From an uncultured Prevotellaceae bacterium (GTDB taxonomy: Bacteria; Bacteroidota; Bacteroidia; Bacteroidales; Bacteroidaceae), in assembly GCA_902779455.1 (NCBI GenBank), contig CACZBS010000003.1, forward strand, positions 62,001 through 126,000: a DNA stretch of 64,000 nt, read 5' to 3'. The notes under the pieces are model-generated. The model worked only from the letters and a program-made list of their open reading frames with translations, did no database searches and was not told where the DNA came from. Of this stretch, positions 41,873-51,804 are shown in pieces. Positions within the stretch are counted from its first letter, which is position 1, and every line of letters begins with the position of its first letter. Both the position numbers and the translations under genes were made by a program.

Positions 41873-44380
41873 ATGAAAAAAGCATTCTTGACAACGCTGG
41901 CCGTGATGGCCACGGCAATCGCCGCTCAGGCACAGTCGGCCGACTTCTTCAAGCCTTATAAGCCGACAGACCTCCGGCTGCCCTCAGTGCCGCTCGTGGT
42001 GAGCGACCCCTACTTCTCCGTCTGGTCGCCCTACGACCAGCTGACCGACGGCACCACCCGCCACTGGACCAACGACGAGAAGCCCATGGAGGGCCTGCTG
42101 CGCGTCGACGGCAAGGTCTACCGATGGATGGGCGCCGAGCGCCAGGTGCTCGAGACCGTCGTCCCCATGGCCAACGAGGAGGCGTGGGAGGCCGACTACA
42201 GCCGCCAGAAGCAGCAGGGGCTGAGTTGGACGAAGCCCGACTTCCGGCCTGAGGGCTGGCAGCGGGGCCAGGCCGCGTGGGGCTCTGACGGGCTGAGCTA
42301 CATTCGCACCCACTGGAGCGACCTGAACAGCGACCTCTACGTCCGCCGCACGGTCAACCTTAAAGCTTCCGACCTGAAGGAGGACCTGTGGATGGTCTAT
42401 TCTCACGACGACGTCTTCGAGCTCTACATCAACGGCACGAAGGTGGCCGACACGGGCGAGACGTGGGTCGAGGGCGTCAAGCTCCATCTGGACGGCAAGC
42501 TGAAGGGCCTGCTCCACGAGGGCGAGAACGTCATTGCCGCCCATTGCCACAACACCACCGGCGGGGCCTACACCGACTTCGGACTCTTCAAGAACATCAA
42601 CCTCTCGTCGGGCAACATCGAGACGGCCCGCCAGAAGTCGGTCGACGTGCTTGCAACCAACACTTATTACACATTTATATGTGGTCCCGTTGAGCTCGAC
42701 GTGGTGTTCACTGCGCCGATGCTAATCGACGACTACGACCTGCTCTCATCACCCATCAACTACATCAGCTATCAGGTGCGCGCCACCGACCAGAAGGCCC
42801 ACGACGTGCAGTTCTTCTTCGGCACCACGCCTGAGATGGCCCTCAACAAGGTGAGCCAGCCCACCCGCACCACCATCGTCCGCGAGGGCGGCACGGCCTA
42901 CGCCAAGACAGGCACCATCGAGCAGCCCATCCTCGCCAAGAAGGGCGACGGCATCTGCATCGACTGGGGCTACCTCTACCTGCCGGCCATCAACGGCGAG
43001 GTCAGCATCGGCGCCACCGACAAGGCCCACATCGACTTCGCCCAGCACGGACGCATCATGCCTGAGCGCAGCCGCGGCTACATCGACTGCACGAAGGCCT
43101 CGCAGATGCCCACGCTGAGCTATGTCCACAACTTCGGACAGGTCAGTCAGGCCGCCAGCTACATGATGCTGGGCTACGACGAGGTGGAGGACATCGAGTA
43201 CATGTATCGCCGCTACAAGGGCTACTGGGCCCATCAGGGCACGGTCTCCATCTTCCAGATGTTCCGCCGCATGAGCTCGCAGTATCAGAACATCATGCAG
43301 CGCTGCCGCGAGTTCGACCGCATGATCTACGACGACGCCATGGCCGTCGGCAATGCCCACTACGCCGAGATGCTCTCGGGCACCTACCGCCACGTCATCG
43401 CCGCCCACAAGCTCTTCGAGGACTGCGACGGCAACCTGCTCTTCTTCTCGAAGGAGAACAACTCCAACGGCTGCGTCAACACCGTCGACCTGACCTATCC
43501 CGAGGCACCGCTTTTCCTCTGCTATAACCCCGAACTGCAGAAGGCCATGATGACCTCCATCTTCGACTATTCGCTCTCGGGCCGATGGACCAAGCCCTTC
43601 GCCGCTCACGACCTGGGCACCTACCCCATCGCCAACGGACAGGTCTACGGCGGCGACATGCCCCTCGAGGAGGCAGGCAACATGCTCACCCTGGCCGCTC
43701 AGCTCTGCCGCCAGGACGGCAACGCCAACTACGTCAGCAAGTACTACCGCATCCTGCAGACCTGGGCCGACTATCTCTCTGACAACGGTCAGGACCCCGC
43801 CAACCAGCTCTGCACCGACGACTTCGCCGGCCACTGGGCCCACAACGCCAACCTCGCCGTCAAGGCCATCATGGGCGTCGCTGCCTTCGCCGAGATTGCC
43901 CGCATGATGGGCGACACGGAAAGGGCCGACCAATACCTCAGCCGCGCCCGCGAGATGGGTCAGCAGTGGGAGCGCGATGCCCGCGAGGGCGACCACTACC
44001 GACTGGCCTTCGACCGCCGCGACACGTGGAGCCAGAAGTACAACATGATCTGGGACAAGCTTTGGCAGACCAAAGTATTCCCCGAGGGCGCCATGGAGCG
44101 CGACGTGAAGTACTACCTGAAGAAGCAGAACAAGTACGGACTGCCCCTCGACATCCGCAAGGACTACACCAAGAACGACTGGATCCTCTGGACGGCCGGC
44201 ATAGCCCCCGACAAGGAGACCTTCCTCCGCTTCGTCGAGCCCGTCTATAAGTATATGAACGAGACGGAGAGCCGCGTCCCCACCAGCGACTGGTATGACA
44301 CGAAGACTGGCCGCATGGTCGGCTTCAAGGCCCGCTCAGTCATCGGCGGCTTCTGGATGCGCGTGCTCACGGAGAAATAA
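41873..44380 (+). CDS. Glutaminase-A-like secreted protein (DUF4964-DUF5127-DUF4965-DUF1793)
   Basis: 835 residues with signal peptide MKKAFLTTLAVMATAIAAQA. The opening LRLPSVPLVVSDPYFSVWSP, THWTN-like and GLLRVDGKVYRWMG motifs match the DUF4964/DUF5127 start of this family. A galactose-binding-like sandwich (~100-240; YVRRTVNLKASDLKEDLWMV) is inserted. The DUF4965 part includes YPEAPLFLCYNPELQKAMM, and the (alpha/alpha) barrel DUF1793 runs to the end (YNMIWDKLWQTKVFP, SDWYDTKTGRMVGF). The fungal founding member is called glutaminase A, but Bacteroidota members occur in PULs and may act on glycans. It is the first gene behind the promoter at 41712. The reaction cannot be decided from the sequence. 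Confidence 0.87.
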   Translation: MKKAFLTTLAVMATAIAAQAQSADFFKPYKPTDLRLPSVPLVVSDPYFSVWSPYDQLTDGTTRHWTNDEKPMEGLLRVDGKVYRWMGAERQVLETVVPMANEEAWEADYSRQKQQGLSWTKPDFRPEGWQRGQAAWGSDGLSYIRTHWSDLNSDLYVRRTVNLKASDLKEDLWMVYSHDDVFELYINGTKVADTGETWVEGVKLHLDGKLKGLLHEGENVIAAHCHNTTGGAYTDFGLFKNINLSSGNIETARQKSVDVLATNTYYTFICGPVELDVVFTAPMLIDDYDLLSSPINYISYQVRATDQKAHDVQFFFGTTPEMALNKVSQPTRTTIVREGGTAYAKTGTIEQPILAKKGDGICIDWGYLYLPAINGEVSIGATDKAHIDFAQHGRIMPERSRGYIDCTKASQMPTLSYVHNFGQVSQAASYMMLGYDEVEDIEYMYRRYKGYWAHQGTVSIFQMFRRMSSQYQNIMQRCREFDRMIYDDAMAVGNAHYAEMLSGTYRHVIAAHKLFEDCDGNLLFFSKENNSNGCVNTVDLTYPEAPLFLCYNPELQKAMMTSIFDYSLSGRWTKPFAAHDLGTYPIANGQVYGGDMPLEEAGNMLTLAAQLCRQDGNANYVSKYYRILQTWADYLSDNGQDPANQLCTDDFAGHWAHNANLAVKAIMGVAAFAEIARMMGDTERADQYLSRAREMGQQWERDAREGDHYRLAFDRRDTWSQKYNMIWDKLWQTKVFPEGAMERDVKYYLKKQNKYGLPLDIRKDYTKNDWILWTAGIAPDKETFLRFVEPVYKYMNETESRVPTSDWYDTKTGRMVGFKARSVIGGFWMRVLTEK

Positions 44381-44472
44381 ATAACCGGAAATCACGTTAT
44401 AACATTATCCCCGGAAGATCGGAATAACGAAATAACGATATAACGAAATCCCGGAATAACGTTATCACGAAA
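44381..44472. repeat. TAACGAAAT-type palindromic repeat, family C, copy 2
   Basis: ATAACGTTATCACG, CGGAATAACGAAATAACG and ATATAACGAAATCCCGG words fill the 121-nt gap between the first two genes of the mannan locus. They match the blocks at 16660 and 57826. Confidence 0.75.
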
Positions 44473-44501
44473 AAAAGAGAAAGAACAAAAAACCTAAGAA
44501 T

Positions 44502-46301
44502 ATGAACCTAACGAAACGAAATTCATTCACGTCGTTAGTCGTCATCGCGACCGTGATCGGAGGCCTCGCTGCTGCAATGAGCAGCTGCAGCGAGTCTTCG
44601 ACCACGGTTGAAGACTATGTCGGCGTGCAGACGTCGGATCCCTTCGATCCGTCGAAGCCCGTGACCGTCAGCTCCTTCACGCCCACATCGGGCAGCGTAG
44701 GACAGCAAATCGTCATCCAGGGCTCTAACTTCGGCAACGACTCCTCGGCCGTCAGCGTCACCATCGGCGGCAAGCAGGCCGTCGTCGTCAGCGTCAAGTC
44801 TAACGCCATCTATTGCTACCTGCCCGGCGCTGCCTACAACCACATCGAGGGCTCGCGCCTCTTTGCCGACGTCGAGGTCAGCGTGCAGGGCAAGAAGGGC
44901 ACTGCTCCCGACCGCTTCGAATATGAGCGCAAGATGGTCGTCGGCAAGCTTTGCGGCAAGCCCTTCGACTTCTACGACGACGCCGTCTGGCAGGACGGAC
45001 CCTTCAGCGAGTGCACAGGCTTCAAGAACGACGGCGTCATGCAGTTCTCGCCCTACAACCACGACCAGCTCTTCGTCGTCTACGACCAGGAGCCACGCTT
45101 CGGCACCGTCGCCCACGGCATCCAGCTCATCGACCTCAAGGAGCAGACCGTGCGCACCATCCTGCCCCTGAACAAGTTCAACAACCAGCGTCTGCGCACC
45201 ATCGACTTCGCCGTCGACCCCTTCATGTATAATGAGGACGGCACGTATGCCTATATCGAGGTGCCTGAGGTCGACGAAGAGGGCAACCCCGTCCTCGACG
45301 CCAACGGCCAGCCCGTCATGCGCAAGAGCGGCTACGCCCCCGAGGGCTGGGACCAGACGGCCACGGCCGACCAGAAGAAGTGGCGTGAGCACCTCATCAT
45401 CTCGGCCGACAACGACGACGCCAACTATCGCGCCAACTCGGTCTACATCGTCGACCGCGACCCCAACGGCGACTTCAGCAACGGCTCCGCCGTGCGTCCG
45501 CTGGCCAACTATCGCCAGTGCAACGGCGCCTCGCTCCACCCCAACGGCGAGCTCTACTTCACCAGCTTCGCACAGGGTGAGGTGCTGCGCCTCGACATGG
45601 ACAAGTATTGGGCCACCCAGCTGCCCGACTCGCTCGGCGGACTGGGCACCTCGTGGTCGCCCTATGCCAACCAGAACCTGACCGACATCAACACCGGCAC
45701 CAGCAGCGGATCGGGCGCCTTCGAGAAGCTCTTCACCGTGCAGGACGTCTCCTGGGAGTTCCAGATCGACATCCATCCCTCGGGAAAGTTTGCCTACATC
45801 GTCGTCATCAACCGCAACTACATCCTGCGCACCGACTACAACGAGCAGACGCACCGCTTCTCGGCTCCCTACCGCGTGGCCGGCGACATGTCGCACTCGG
45901 GATTCACTGACGGCGTGGGTCTCTCGGCCCTATTGAACCGTCCCTATCAGGGCACGTTCGTCAAGAACGAGGAGTATGAGGCCCAGGGTCGCGACGACAT
46001 CTACGACTTCTACTTCTGCGACTCGCAGAACAATGCCATCCGTCTGCTCACACCCGAGGGCATCGTCAAGACCTATGCCGGCGGCGGCTATGCCACCCAC
46101 GCCGACGGCAACACCTGGGGCAACGAGAACGGCGAGCTGCGCGACTTCGCCCGCTTCAACCGTCCGACGGGTCTCGTCAACGACGTCCACCGCGACGCCA
46201 TCACGGGCGAGAACACCCTCATCTTCTACATTCTCGATACTTACAACTACGCCATCCGCACCATCACGATGGAGGAAAACTTAGAAGCAACGGAGGAATA
46301 A
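44502..46301 (+). CDS. IPT/TIG-NHL surface lipoprotein, putative surface glycan-binding protein
   Basis: 599 residues. The signal peptide ends AMSSC with Cys29 as lipidation site. Residues ~52-140 form an IPT/TIG domain (SFTPTSGSVGQQIVIQGSNF). The rest is an NHL-type beta-propeller (LRTIDFAVDPFMYNEDG, NGASLHPNGELYFTSFAQGE, NAIRLLTPEGIVKTYAGGG, FNRPTGLVNDVHRDA). This architecture is common for surface glycan-binding lipoproteins next to SusCD. The stop is followed after 4 nt by the SusC start, so the pair is tightly coupled. It has no catalytic motif. The signal-peptide region has its own 8-bp hairpin (CTCGCTGC/GCAGCGAG), different from the element in the four other genes. Confidence 0.88.
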   Translation: MNLTKRNSFTSLVVIATVIGGLAAAMSSCSESSTTVEDYVGVQTSDPFDPSKPVTVSSFTPTSGSVGQQIVIQGSNFGNDSSAVSVTIGGKQAVVVSVKSNAIYCYLPGAAYNHIEGSRLFADVEVSVQGKKGTAPDRFEYERKMVVGKLCGKPFDFYDDAVWQDGPFSECTGFKNDGVMQFSPYNHDQLFVVYDQEPRFGTVAHGIQLIDLKEQTVRTILPLNKFNNQRLRTIDFAVDPFMYNEDGTYAYIEVPEVDEEGNPVLDANGQPVMRKSGYAPEGWDQTATADQKKWREHLIISADNDDANYRANSVYIVDRDPNGDFSNGSAVRPLANYRQCNGASLHPNGELYFTSFAQGEVLRLDMDKYWATQLPDSLGGLGTSWSPYANQNLTDINTGTSSGSGAFEKLFTVQDVSWEFQIDIHPSGKFAYIVVINRNYILRTDYNEQTHRFSAPYRVAGDMSHSGFTDGVGLSALLNRPYQGTFVKNEEYEAQGRDDIYDFYFCDSQNNAIRLLTPEGIVKTYAGGGYATHADGNTWGNENGELRDFARFNRPTGLVNDVHRDAITGENTLIFYILDTYNYAIRTITMEENLEATEE

Positions 46302-46305
46302 GCGT

Positions 46306-49300
46306 ATGAAAAAATATATTGCACTACTGCTGCTCGCACTGGGCACGACCCTCTCGGCCCTGGCACAGAACGAGATAACCATCACCGGACGCGTCACCGA
46401 CCAGACGGGCGAGGCCGTCATCGGCGGATCCGTCATCGTCAAGGACGCCAAGGGCCTCGGCACCATCACCGACTACGACGGTAACTATAAGATCAAGGTC
46501 CAGCAATATCGCACCCTCGTCTTCTCCTATATCGGATACAAGACGCAGGAGGTGCTCGTCAAGGGCGACAAGACCGTCATCAACATCCAGCTCGTGGAGG
46601 ACGTCCAGAACGCCGTCGACGAGGTCGTCGTCACCGGTATGGGCACACAGAAGAAACTGACCGTCACGGGTGCCGTGACCAATGTCAAGATGGACGACCT
46701 GAAGCACTACTCGACGTCGAACCTGACCAACACGCTGGCCGGTAACGTCCCGGGCATCATGGCCTTCCAGTCCAGCGGACAGCCCGGCAAGAACACGTCG
46801 GAGTTCTGGATCCGAGGCATCTCCACCTTCGGCGCCAGCTCGAAGGCCTACATCCTCGTCGACGGCTTCGAGCGCGAGAACATCGACGACATCAACATCG
46901 AGGACATCGAGAACTTCTCGGTCCTGAAGGACGCCTCGGCCACGGCCATCTACGGCTCCAAGGGTGCTAACGGCGTCGTCCTCATCACCACCAAGCACGG
47001 TAAGGCCGGCAAGGTGCAGATCAACGGCAAGGTGGAGACGTCCTACAACACCCGCACCATCACCCCCGAGTTCGTCGACGGCTTCCAGTATGCCAACTAC
47101 CTCAACGAGGCCCGCGTCACCCGCAACCTCGGCGTGCTCTATCAGCCCGTCGAGCTCGACATCATCCGCGAGGGACTCGACCCCGACCTCTATCCCAACG
47201 TCGACTGGCAGGACCTGCTGCTCAAGGACGGCGCCATGAGCTATCGCGCCAACCTCAACCTCAGCGGCGGCGGCGAGACGGCCCGCTACTACGTCTCGAT
47301 GGCCTACACCGAGGACGAGGGTATGTATAAGACCGACAACACGCTGAAGAAGAAGTACGACACCAACGCCAACTACAAGCGCTGGAACTACCGCATGAAC
47401 GTCGACATCGACGTGACGAAGACCACCCTGCTGAAGCTCGGCATCGGCGGCAACCTCAACAAGCGCAACTCGCCGGGCATCGGCGACGACAAGGTCTGGG
47501 GACAGCTCTTCGGCTACAACGCCCTCTTCACGCCCGTCGTCTACAGCAACGGCTACTATCCCGCCAAGGGCTCCTACAACGTCGAGACCATCGACGGCGT
47601 CGAGGTGCGCACCATCAACGAGAACTACATCAACCCGTGGGTCTCGTCGACCCAGACGGGCTACAACAACGAGTGGCAGAACGACATCCAGACCAACGTC
47701 ACCCTGGAGCAGGACCTCTCGTTCATCACCAAGGGCCTCAACTTCACCGGACGCTTCGGACTCGACACCCACAACGAGAACGCCATCCAGCACCACCGCC
47801 TGCCGGCCCTCTACCGCGCCAGCTCGCGCAACACGGAGACCGGACAGCTCGACTTCGACCTGCTGCAGAGTGCCCGCGACATGACGCAGTCGACGTCGAA
47901 CAGCGGCTGGCGCCGCGAGTTCCTCGACCTGCTGCTCCATTGGGACCGCTCCTTCCTCGACGCCCACAACTTCGGCGCCAACGTGAAGTACACCGAGAAC
48001 CAGCAGATCTCCACCCAGAACCTGGGCACCGACATCAAGAACTCGGTCTCGCGCAAGAACAAGGGTCTGGCCGCTCAAGCTACGTATAACTACAAGTATC
48101 GCTACTTCGTCGACTATAACTTCGGCTACAACGGCTCGGAGAACTTCGCCGACGGCCACCGCTGGGGATTCTTCCCCGCATGGTCCGTGGCATGGAACGT
48201 GGGCGAGGAGCCCTGGGTGAAGAAGCAGGCCCCATGGCTCGACATGTTCAAGATCCGCTTCTCGCACGGTAAGGTCGGCTCCGACACCACAGGCAGCTCG
48301 CGCTTCCCCTATCTCTACACCCTCATCAGCTCTATCACCGAGAGCGAGCGCAACCAGGGCGGCGGCGGAGCCGGATACTACTGGGGACAATACTTCACCA
48401 ATAACTACAGCGGCATCCGCTATCGCCAGGTGGCCTCTGAGGGCGTCACATGGGAGGTGGCCACGAAGAACGACCTCGGCATCGACCTCGTCCTCTTCGG
48501 CAACAAGCTGTCGCTCACCGTCGACTACTTCGACGAGAAGCGCACAGGCATCTATCAGGAGCGCCGCTTCCTGCCCACGACCGTCGGTCTGGAGTACTGG
48601 GACGCCGGCAACAACAACTGGAACTACCCGAAGGCCAACGTCGGATCGGTCAAGTCGCGCGGCTTCGACGGCAACTTCCGCTATGAGGACCGCTTCGGCG
48701 ACGTCAGCCTCACCGTCCGCGGCAACATGACCTACTCGAAGAACGAGATCGGCGAGTACGACGAGGAGAACAACGTCTACCCCTACCAGAACCAGCACGG
48801 CTACCGCGTCAACCAGGTGCGCGGACTCATTGCCGAGGGACTCTTCCGCGACTACGACGACATCCGCAACTCGCCCACGCAGACCTTCGGACCCGTCCAG
48901 CCCGGCGACATCAAGTATAAGGACGTCAACGGCGACGGCATCATCGACGGCGGCGACGAGTGCGCCATCGGTGCCACCGACCGTCCCAACCTGATCTACG
49001 GTCTCGGCGTCTCGGTGGCCTGGAAGGGCTTCGACTTCAACCTCCACTTCCAGGGCGCAGGCAAGTCGACCTTCATGACCTACGGCAAGAACGTCTACGC
49101 CTTCAGCGAGGGCCAGTGGGGCAACGTCTTCAAGGGCCTGCTCGAGAACCGATGGGTTGACGCCGAGACGGCCCAGATGCTCGGCATACAGCCCAACGAG
49201 AACCCCGCAGCCGACTATCCCCGCCTGAGCTACGGCGGCAATGGCAACAACTTCCGCAACTCTACGTTCTGGCTGCGCGACGGCCGCTACCTCCGACTGA

Positions 49301-49503
49301 AGAACCTCGACATCGGCTACACCCTGCCGAAGCAGATCGTCAACAAGATCCACTTCCAGAACATCCGATTCTACGTCTCGGCCTCCAACCTCTTCTTCCT
49401 CCACAAGAAGTTCAGCATCTGGGATCCCGAGTCGCTCCAGCCCCGCGGCGAGGACTATCCCATCACGAAGGCCGTCACCCTGGGCATGCAGGTCAACTTG
49501 TAA
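46306..49503 (+). CDS. SusC-like TonB-dependent outer-membrane transporter
   Basis: 1065 residues with signal peptide MKKYIALLLLALGTTLSALAQ. Residues ~25-100 are the carboxypeptidase-regulatory-like domain (ITGRVTDQTGEAVIGGSVIV). The TonB box region (DEVVVTGMG) lies near 105, the plug follows with the SusC signature (LVDGFERENIDDINIEDIEN, VLKDASATAIYGSKGANGVV), and the rest is the 22-strand barrel ending in VTLGMQVNL. It moves oligosaccharides across the outer membrane together with the SusD encoded next. The minus-strand frame of similar length over it is a codon-bias shadow. Confidence 0.97.
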   Translation: MKKYIALLLLALGTTLSALAQNEITITGRVTDQTGEAVIGGSVIVKDAKGLGTITDYDGNYKIKVQQYRTLVFSYIGYKTQEVLVKGDKTVINIQLVEDVQNAVDEVVVTGMGTQKKLTVTGAVTNVKMDDLKHYSTSNLTNTLAGNVPGIMAFQSSGQPGKNTSEFWIRGISTFGASSKAYILVDGFERENIDDINIEDIENFSVLKDASATAIYGSKGANGVVLITTKHGKAGKVQINGKVETSYNTRTITPEFVDGFQYANYLNEARVTRNLGVLYQPVELDIIREGLDPDLYPNVDWQDLLLKDGAMSYRANLNLSGGGETARYYVSMAYTEDEGMYKTDNTLKKKYDTNANYKRWNYRMNVDIDVTKTTLLKLGIGGNLNKRNSPGIGDDKVWGQLFGYNALFTPVVYSNGYYPAKGSYNVETIDGVEVRTINENYINPWVSSTQTGYNNEWQNDIQTNVTLEQDLSFITKGLNFTGRFGLDTHNENAIQHHRLPALYRASSRNTETGQLDFDLLQSARDMTQSTSNSGWRREFLDLLLHWDRSFLDAHNFGANVKYTENQQISTQNLGTDIKNSVSRKNKGLAAQATYNYKYRYFVDYNFGYNGSENFADGHRWGFFPAWSVAWNVGEEPWVKKQAPWLDMFKIRFSHGKVGSDTTGSSRFPYLYTLISSITESERNQGGGGAGYYWGQYFTNNYSGIRYRQVASEGVTWEVATKNDLGIDLVLFGNKLSLTVDYFDEKRTGIYQERRFLPTTVGLEYWDAGNNNWNYPKANVGSVKSRGFDGNFRYEDRFGDVSLTVRGNMTYSKNEIGEYDEENNVYPYQNQHGYRVNQVRGLIAEGLFRDYDDIRNSPTQTFGPVQPGDIKYKDVNGDGIIDGGDECAIGATDRPNLIYGLGVSVAWKGFDFNLHFQGAGKSTFMTYGKNVYAFSEGQWGNVFKGLLENRWVDAETAQMLGIQPNENPAADYPRLSYGGNGNNFRNSTFWLRDGRYLRLKNLDIGYTLPKQIVNKIHFQNIRFYVSASNLFFLHKKFSIWDPESLQPRGEDYPITKAVTLGMQVNL

Positions 49504-49530
49504 TTGAAAATTGAATATTGAAAATTGAAA
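49503..49530. repeat. TTGAAAATTGAATA short repeat between SusC and SusD
   Basis: Three TTGAAAATTGAA-type words start in the SusC stop codon and end just before the SusD ATG. Confidence 0.6.
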
Positions 49531-49533
49531 GAT

Positions 49534-51750
49534 ATGATTACCAAGAACATCAATAACTGGCTGCTGTCCAGTCTGGTGTGCTGCGGCATTGCCGCAGCAG
49601 CCATCAGCTGCACCGACCTCGACAGCGACAAATACTTCGACGACCGCAAGACCCTGGAGAGCGTCTTCACCGACAAGATCCAGTGCGACCAGTGGCTCGC
49701 CCACGCCTACTCCTTCCTCAACGGCTCCAACATCGAGGTGGGCTCAAAGGGCGGCACCGGCGGCGAGGGCGGCGCATGGAACCCCTTCAACTTCGACGAC
49801 GACATGTACTACGGCGACCGCGACAACTCCTTCGGCGACTCGAAGGATGCCGACTGGGCCTCGTACAACTCCTTCCATGAGGGCAACTACGACGAGCACC
49901 AGGGTCAGGACGCATGGGTGCGCTGCTATCAGGGCATCTACCAGGCCTCCATCTTCATCCACAACATCGATCGCAACACGGCCATGACGCCCGACGAGGT
50001 CGAGGACTACCGCGGCCAGGCCCGATTCGTGCGGGCCTACTACTACTGGCTGCTGCTCCGCAAGTTCGGACCCGTGCCCATCATGGCCGACGAGGGCGCC
50101 GACTATACGCTCAGCTACGACGACCTGGCCACGCCCCGCTCCACCTACGAGGAGTGCGCCACCTACATCGCCTCCGAGATGCTCAAGGCGGCCGGCGAGC
50201 TGAAGGCCTTGAAGCGCGACGGGTCTAACGTGATGCGTCCCACCATCGGCGCCGCACTGGCCACACGCGCCATCGTCCTCACCTACGCCGCCTCGCCACT
50301 GGCCAACGGTCAGCTGCAGAACGGACATCACCCCGCCAACGTCACCGACGACGTGGCTCGCCTGCTCCGCAACTTCGACGGCACGCCGCTCCTCTCGCTC
50401 ACCTACGACGAGACCCTCTGGGCACGCGCTGCCGCCGCCTGTAAGGATGTCATCGACCTCGGCGTCTACGACCTCTACACCGAGCCCTACAACGACGTGG
50501 CCACCGACGACCGACCCGTCACCGTCGTGCCCCCGGCCGACGCCGAGTTCTCCAATAAGAACTGGCCCGACGGATGGCAGAACATCGACCCCTACCTCTC
50601 CTATCGCAACCTCTTCAACGGCGTGGCAAGCCCCGAGGGCAACCCCGAGCTCATCTTCACTCGCGGCAACATCGAAACCGGCGACCACGACAACGGCATC
50701 GCATCGCTCGTGGGCCACTCCATGCCCACGTCGCTCAACGGATGGAACACCCACGGACTGACGCAGAAGATGGTCGACACCTATTACATGAAGGACGGCA
50801 CCGACGTCGACGGCATGTACAGCGAGTGGCGCACACCCGGCGAGACCACCGTCGACAACCCCGGCAACGACCGCGAGCGCCCCACCGGCTTCCTCACCCG
50901 CGCCGAGGTCCAGAACGACGTCTACCCCGAGGTGCTCGCCAACCCCACCAACCGCTCCCTCTCCATGTCGCAGCGCATGAACGTCAGCCATCAGTATGCC
51001 GGACGCGAGCCGCGATTCTATGCCTCCGTAGCCTACAACGGCACCATCTGGGAGCAGCTCGGCAATCCCACCCCTGCTGACCAGATGAAGCAGGTGACCT
51101 ACTATCGCGCCGGAGCCGACGGCTATCGCAACTCCTTCGCCTACCTCCGCACCGGCATCGGCGTCAAGAAGTATTATCACCCCTACGACTTCTTCGCTGC
51201 ACAGCCCAGCGGCGGCGGCAGCTATGGTCAGGTCCGGGTCAAGTTCGAGCCCGCCATACGCTATGCTGACATCCTCCTGCTCTATGCCGAGTGCCTCAAC
51301 GAGCTCACCCAGGGACAGACCTATCAGCAGACCGACTGGAAGGGCCAGCCCGTCACCATCACCGGACGCAACATCCAGGAGATGAAGCGCGGCATACGCC
51401 CCATACGCATACGCGCCGGACTGCCCGACTATACGGCCCAGGAATATGCCGACCAGGACGTGCTCCGCGCCAAGCTGAAGCGCGAGCGAATGATCGAGTT
51501 CATGGGCGAGGGCAAGCGCTACTTCGACCTGCGCCGATGGATGGACGCACCCGTCGAGGAGAACAAGCGCATCTATGGCCTCAACGTCTTCATGACCTCT
51601 GCCAACCGCAACGAGTTCATGCAGGTCATCCCCGTCTACAACCTCTCCGCCACGTTCACCGACAAGATGTACTTCTGGCCCATCTCCTTCACCGACCTCA
51701 AGCGCAACAAGAACCTCGTCCAGAACCCCGGCTGGAAATATAACGACTAA
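49534..51750 (+). CDS. SusD-like outer-membrane lipoprotein
   Basis: 738 residues from ATG 49534; the frame extends to a TTG at 49525 inside a repeat, which is rejected. The signal peptide (MITKNINNWLLSSLVCCGIA) ends AAISC with Cys26 lipidated. SusD/RagB features: FVRAYYYWLLLRKFGPVPIM with TPR-like helices, PEGNPELIFTRGN, YADILLLYAECLNE, LKRERMIEFMGEGKRYFDLRRW near the C-terminus. It caps SusC and binds the glycan outside the cell. It is longer than the usual 500-600 residues, with an extended middle. The signal peptide carries the shared hairpin element (49579-49599). Confidence 0.96.
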   Translation: MITKNINNWLLSSLVCCGIAAAAISCTDLDSDKYFDDRKTLESVFTDKIQCDQWLAHAYSFLNGSNIEVGSKGGTGGEGGAWNPFNFDDDMYYGDRDNSFGDSKDADWASYNSFHEGNYDEHQGQDAWVRCYQGIYQASIFIHNIDRNTAMTPDEVEDYRGQARFVRAYYYWLLLRKFGPVPIMADEGADYTLSYDDLATPRSTYEECATYIASEMLKAAGELKALKRDGSNVMRPTIGAALATRAIVLTYAASPLANGQLQNGHHPANVTDDVARLLRNFDGTPLLSLTYDETLWARAAAACKDVIDLGVYDLYTEPYNDVATDDRPVTVVPPADAEFSNKNWPDGWQNIDPYLSYRNLFNGVASPEGNPELIFTRGNIETGDHDNGIASLVGHSMPTSLNGWNTHGLTQKMVDTYYMKDGTDVDGMYSEWRTPGETTVDNPGNDRERPTGFLTRAEVQNDVYPEVLANPTNRSLSMSQRMNVSHQYAGREPRFYASVAYNGTIWEQLGNPTPADQMKQVTYYRAGADGYRNSFAYLRTGIGVKKYYHPYDFFAAQPSGGGSYGQVRVKFEPAIRYADILLLYAECLNELTQGQTYQQTDWKGQPVTITGRNIQEMKRGIRPIRIRAGLPDYTAQEYADQDVLRAKLKRERMIEFMGEGKRYFDLRRWMDAPVEENKRIYGLNVFMTSANRNEFMQVIPVYNLSATFTDKMYFWPISFTDLKRNKNLVQNPGWKYND
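49579..49599 (+). promoter_or_regulatory. Shared signal-peptide hairpin element, copy 1 (SusD)
   Basis: Arm TGCTGCGGC, loop ATT, arm GCCGCAGCA: a perfect 9-bp stem within the coding region, preceded by GTCTGGTG. The frame reads LVCCGIAAA. Role unknown; listed as putative regulatory. Confidence 0.6.
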
Positions 51751-51804
51751 GAGCCTCCCCCCGACAGGGAGAACGATTAGAAACAACCCATAAAGACAAT
51801 AGCA

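Noticed and set aside
44555-44616. Hairpin in the signal-peptide region of the TIG-NHL lipoprotein as a fifth copy of the shared element
   Set aside because: The arms (CTCGCTGC/GCAGCGAG) and loop differ and the GTCTGGTGTG part is missing, so it may be a chance palindrome.
49503-49534. SusD start at TTG 49525
   Set aside because: It lies inside the TTGAAAATTGAA repeat; ATG 49534 gives a proper lipoprotein signal peptide.
46324-49704. 1126-codon minus-strand frame opposite SusC
   Set aside because: Val/Asp/Glu/Leu-rich shadow of SusC codons; it runs across the SusC-SusD border and shows no family motif.
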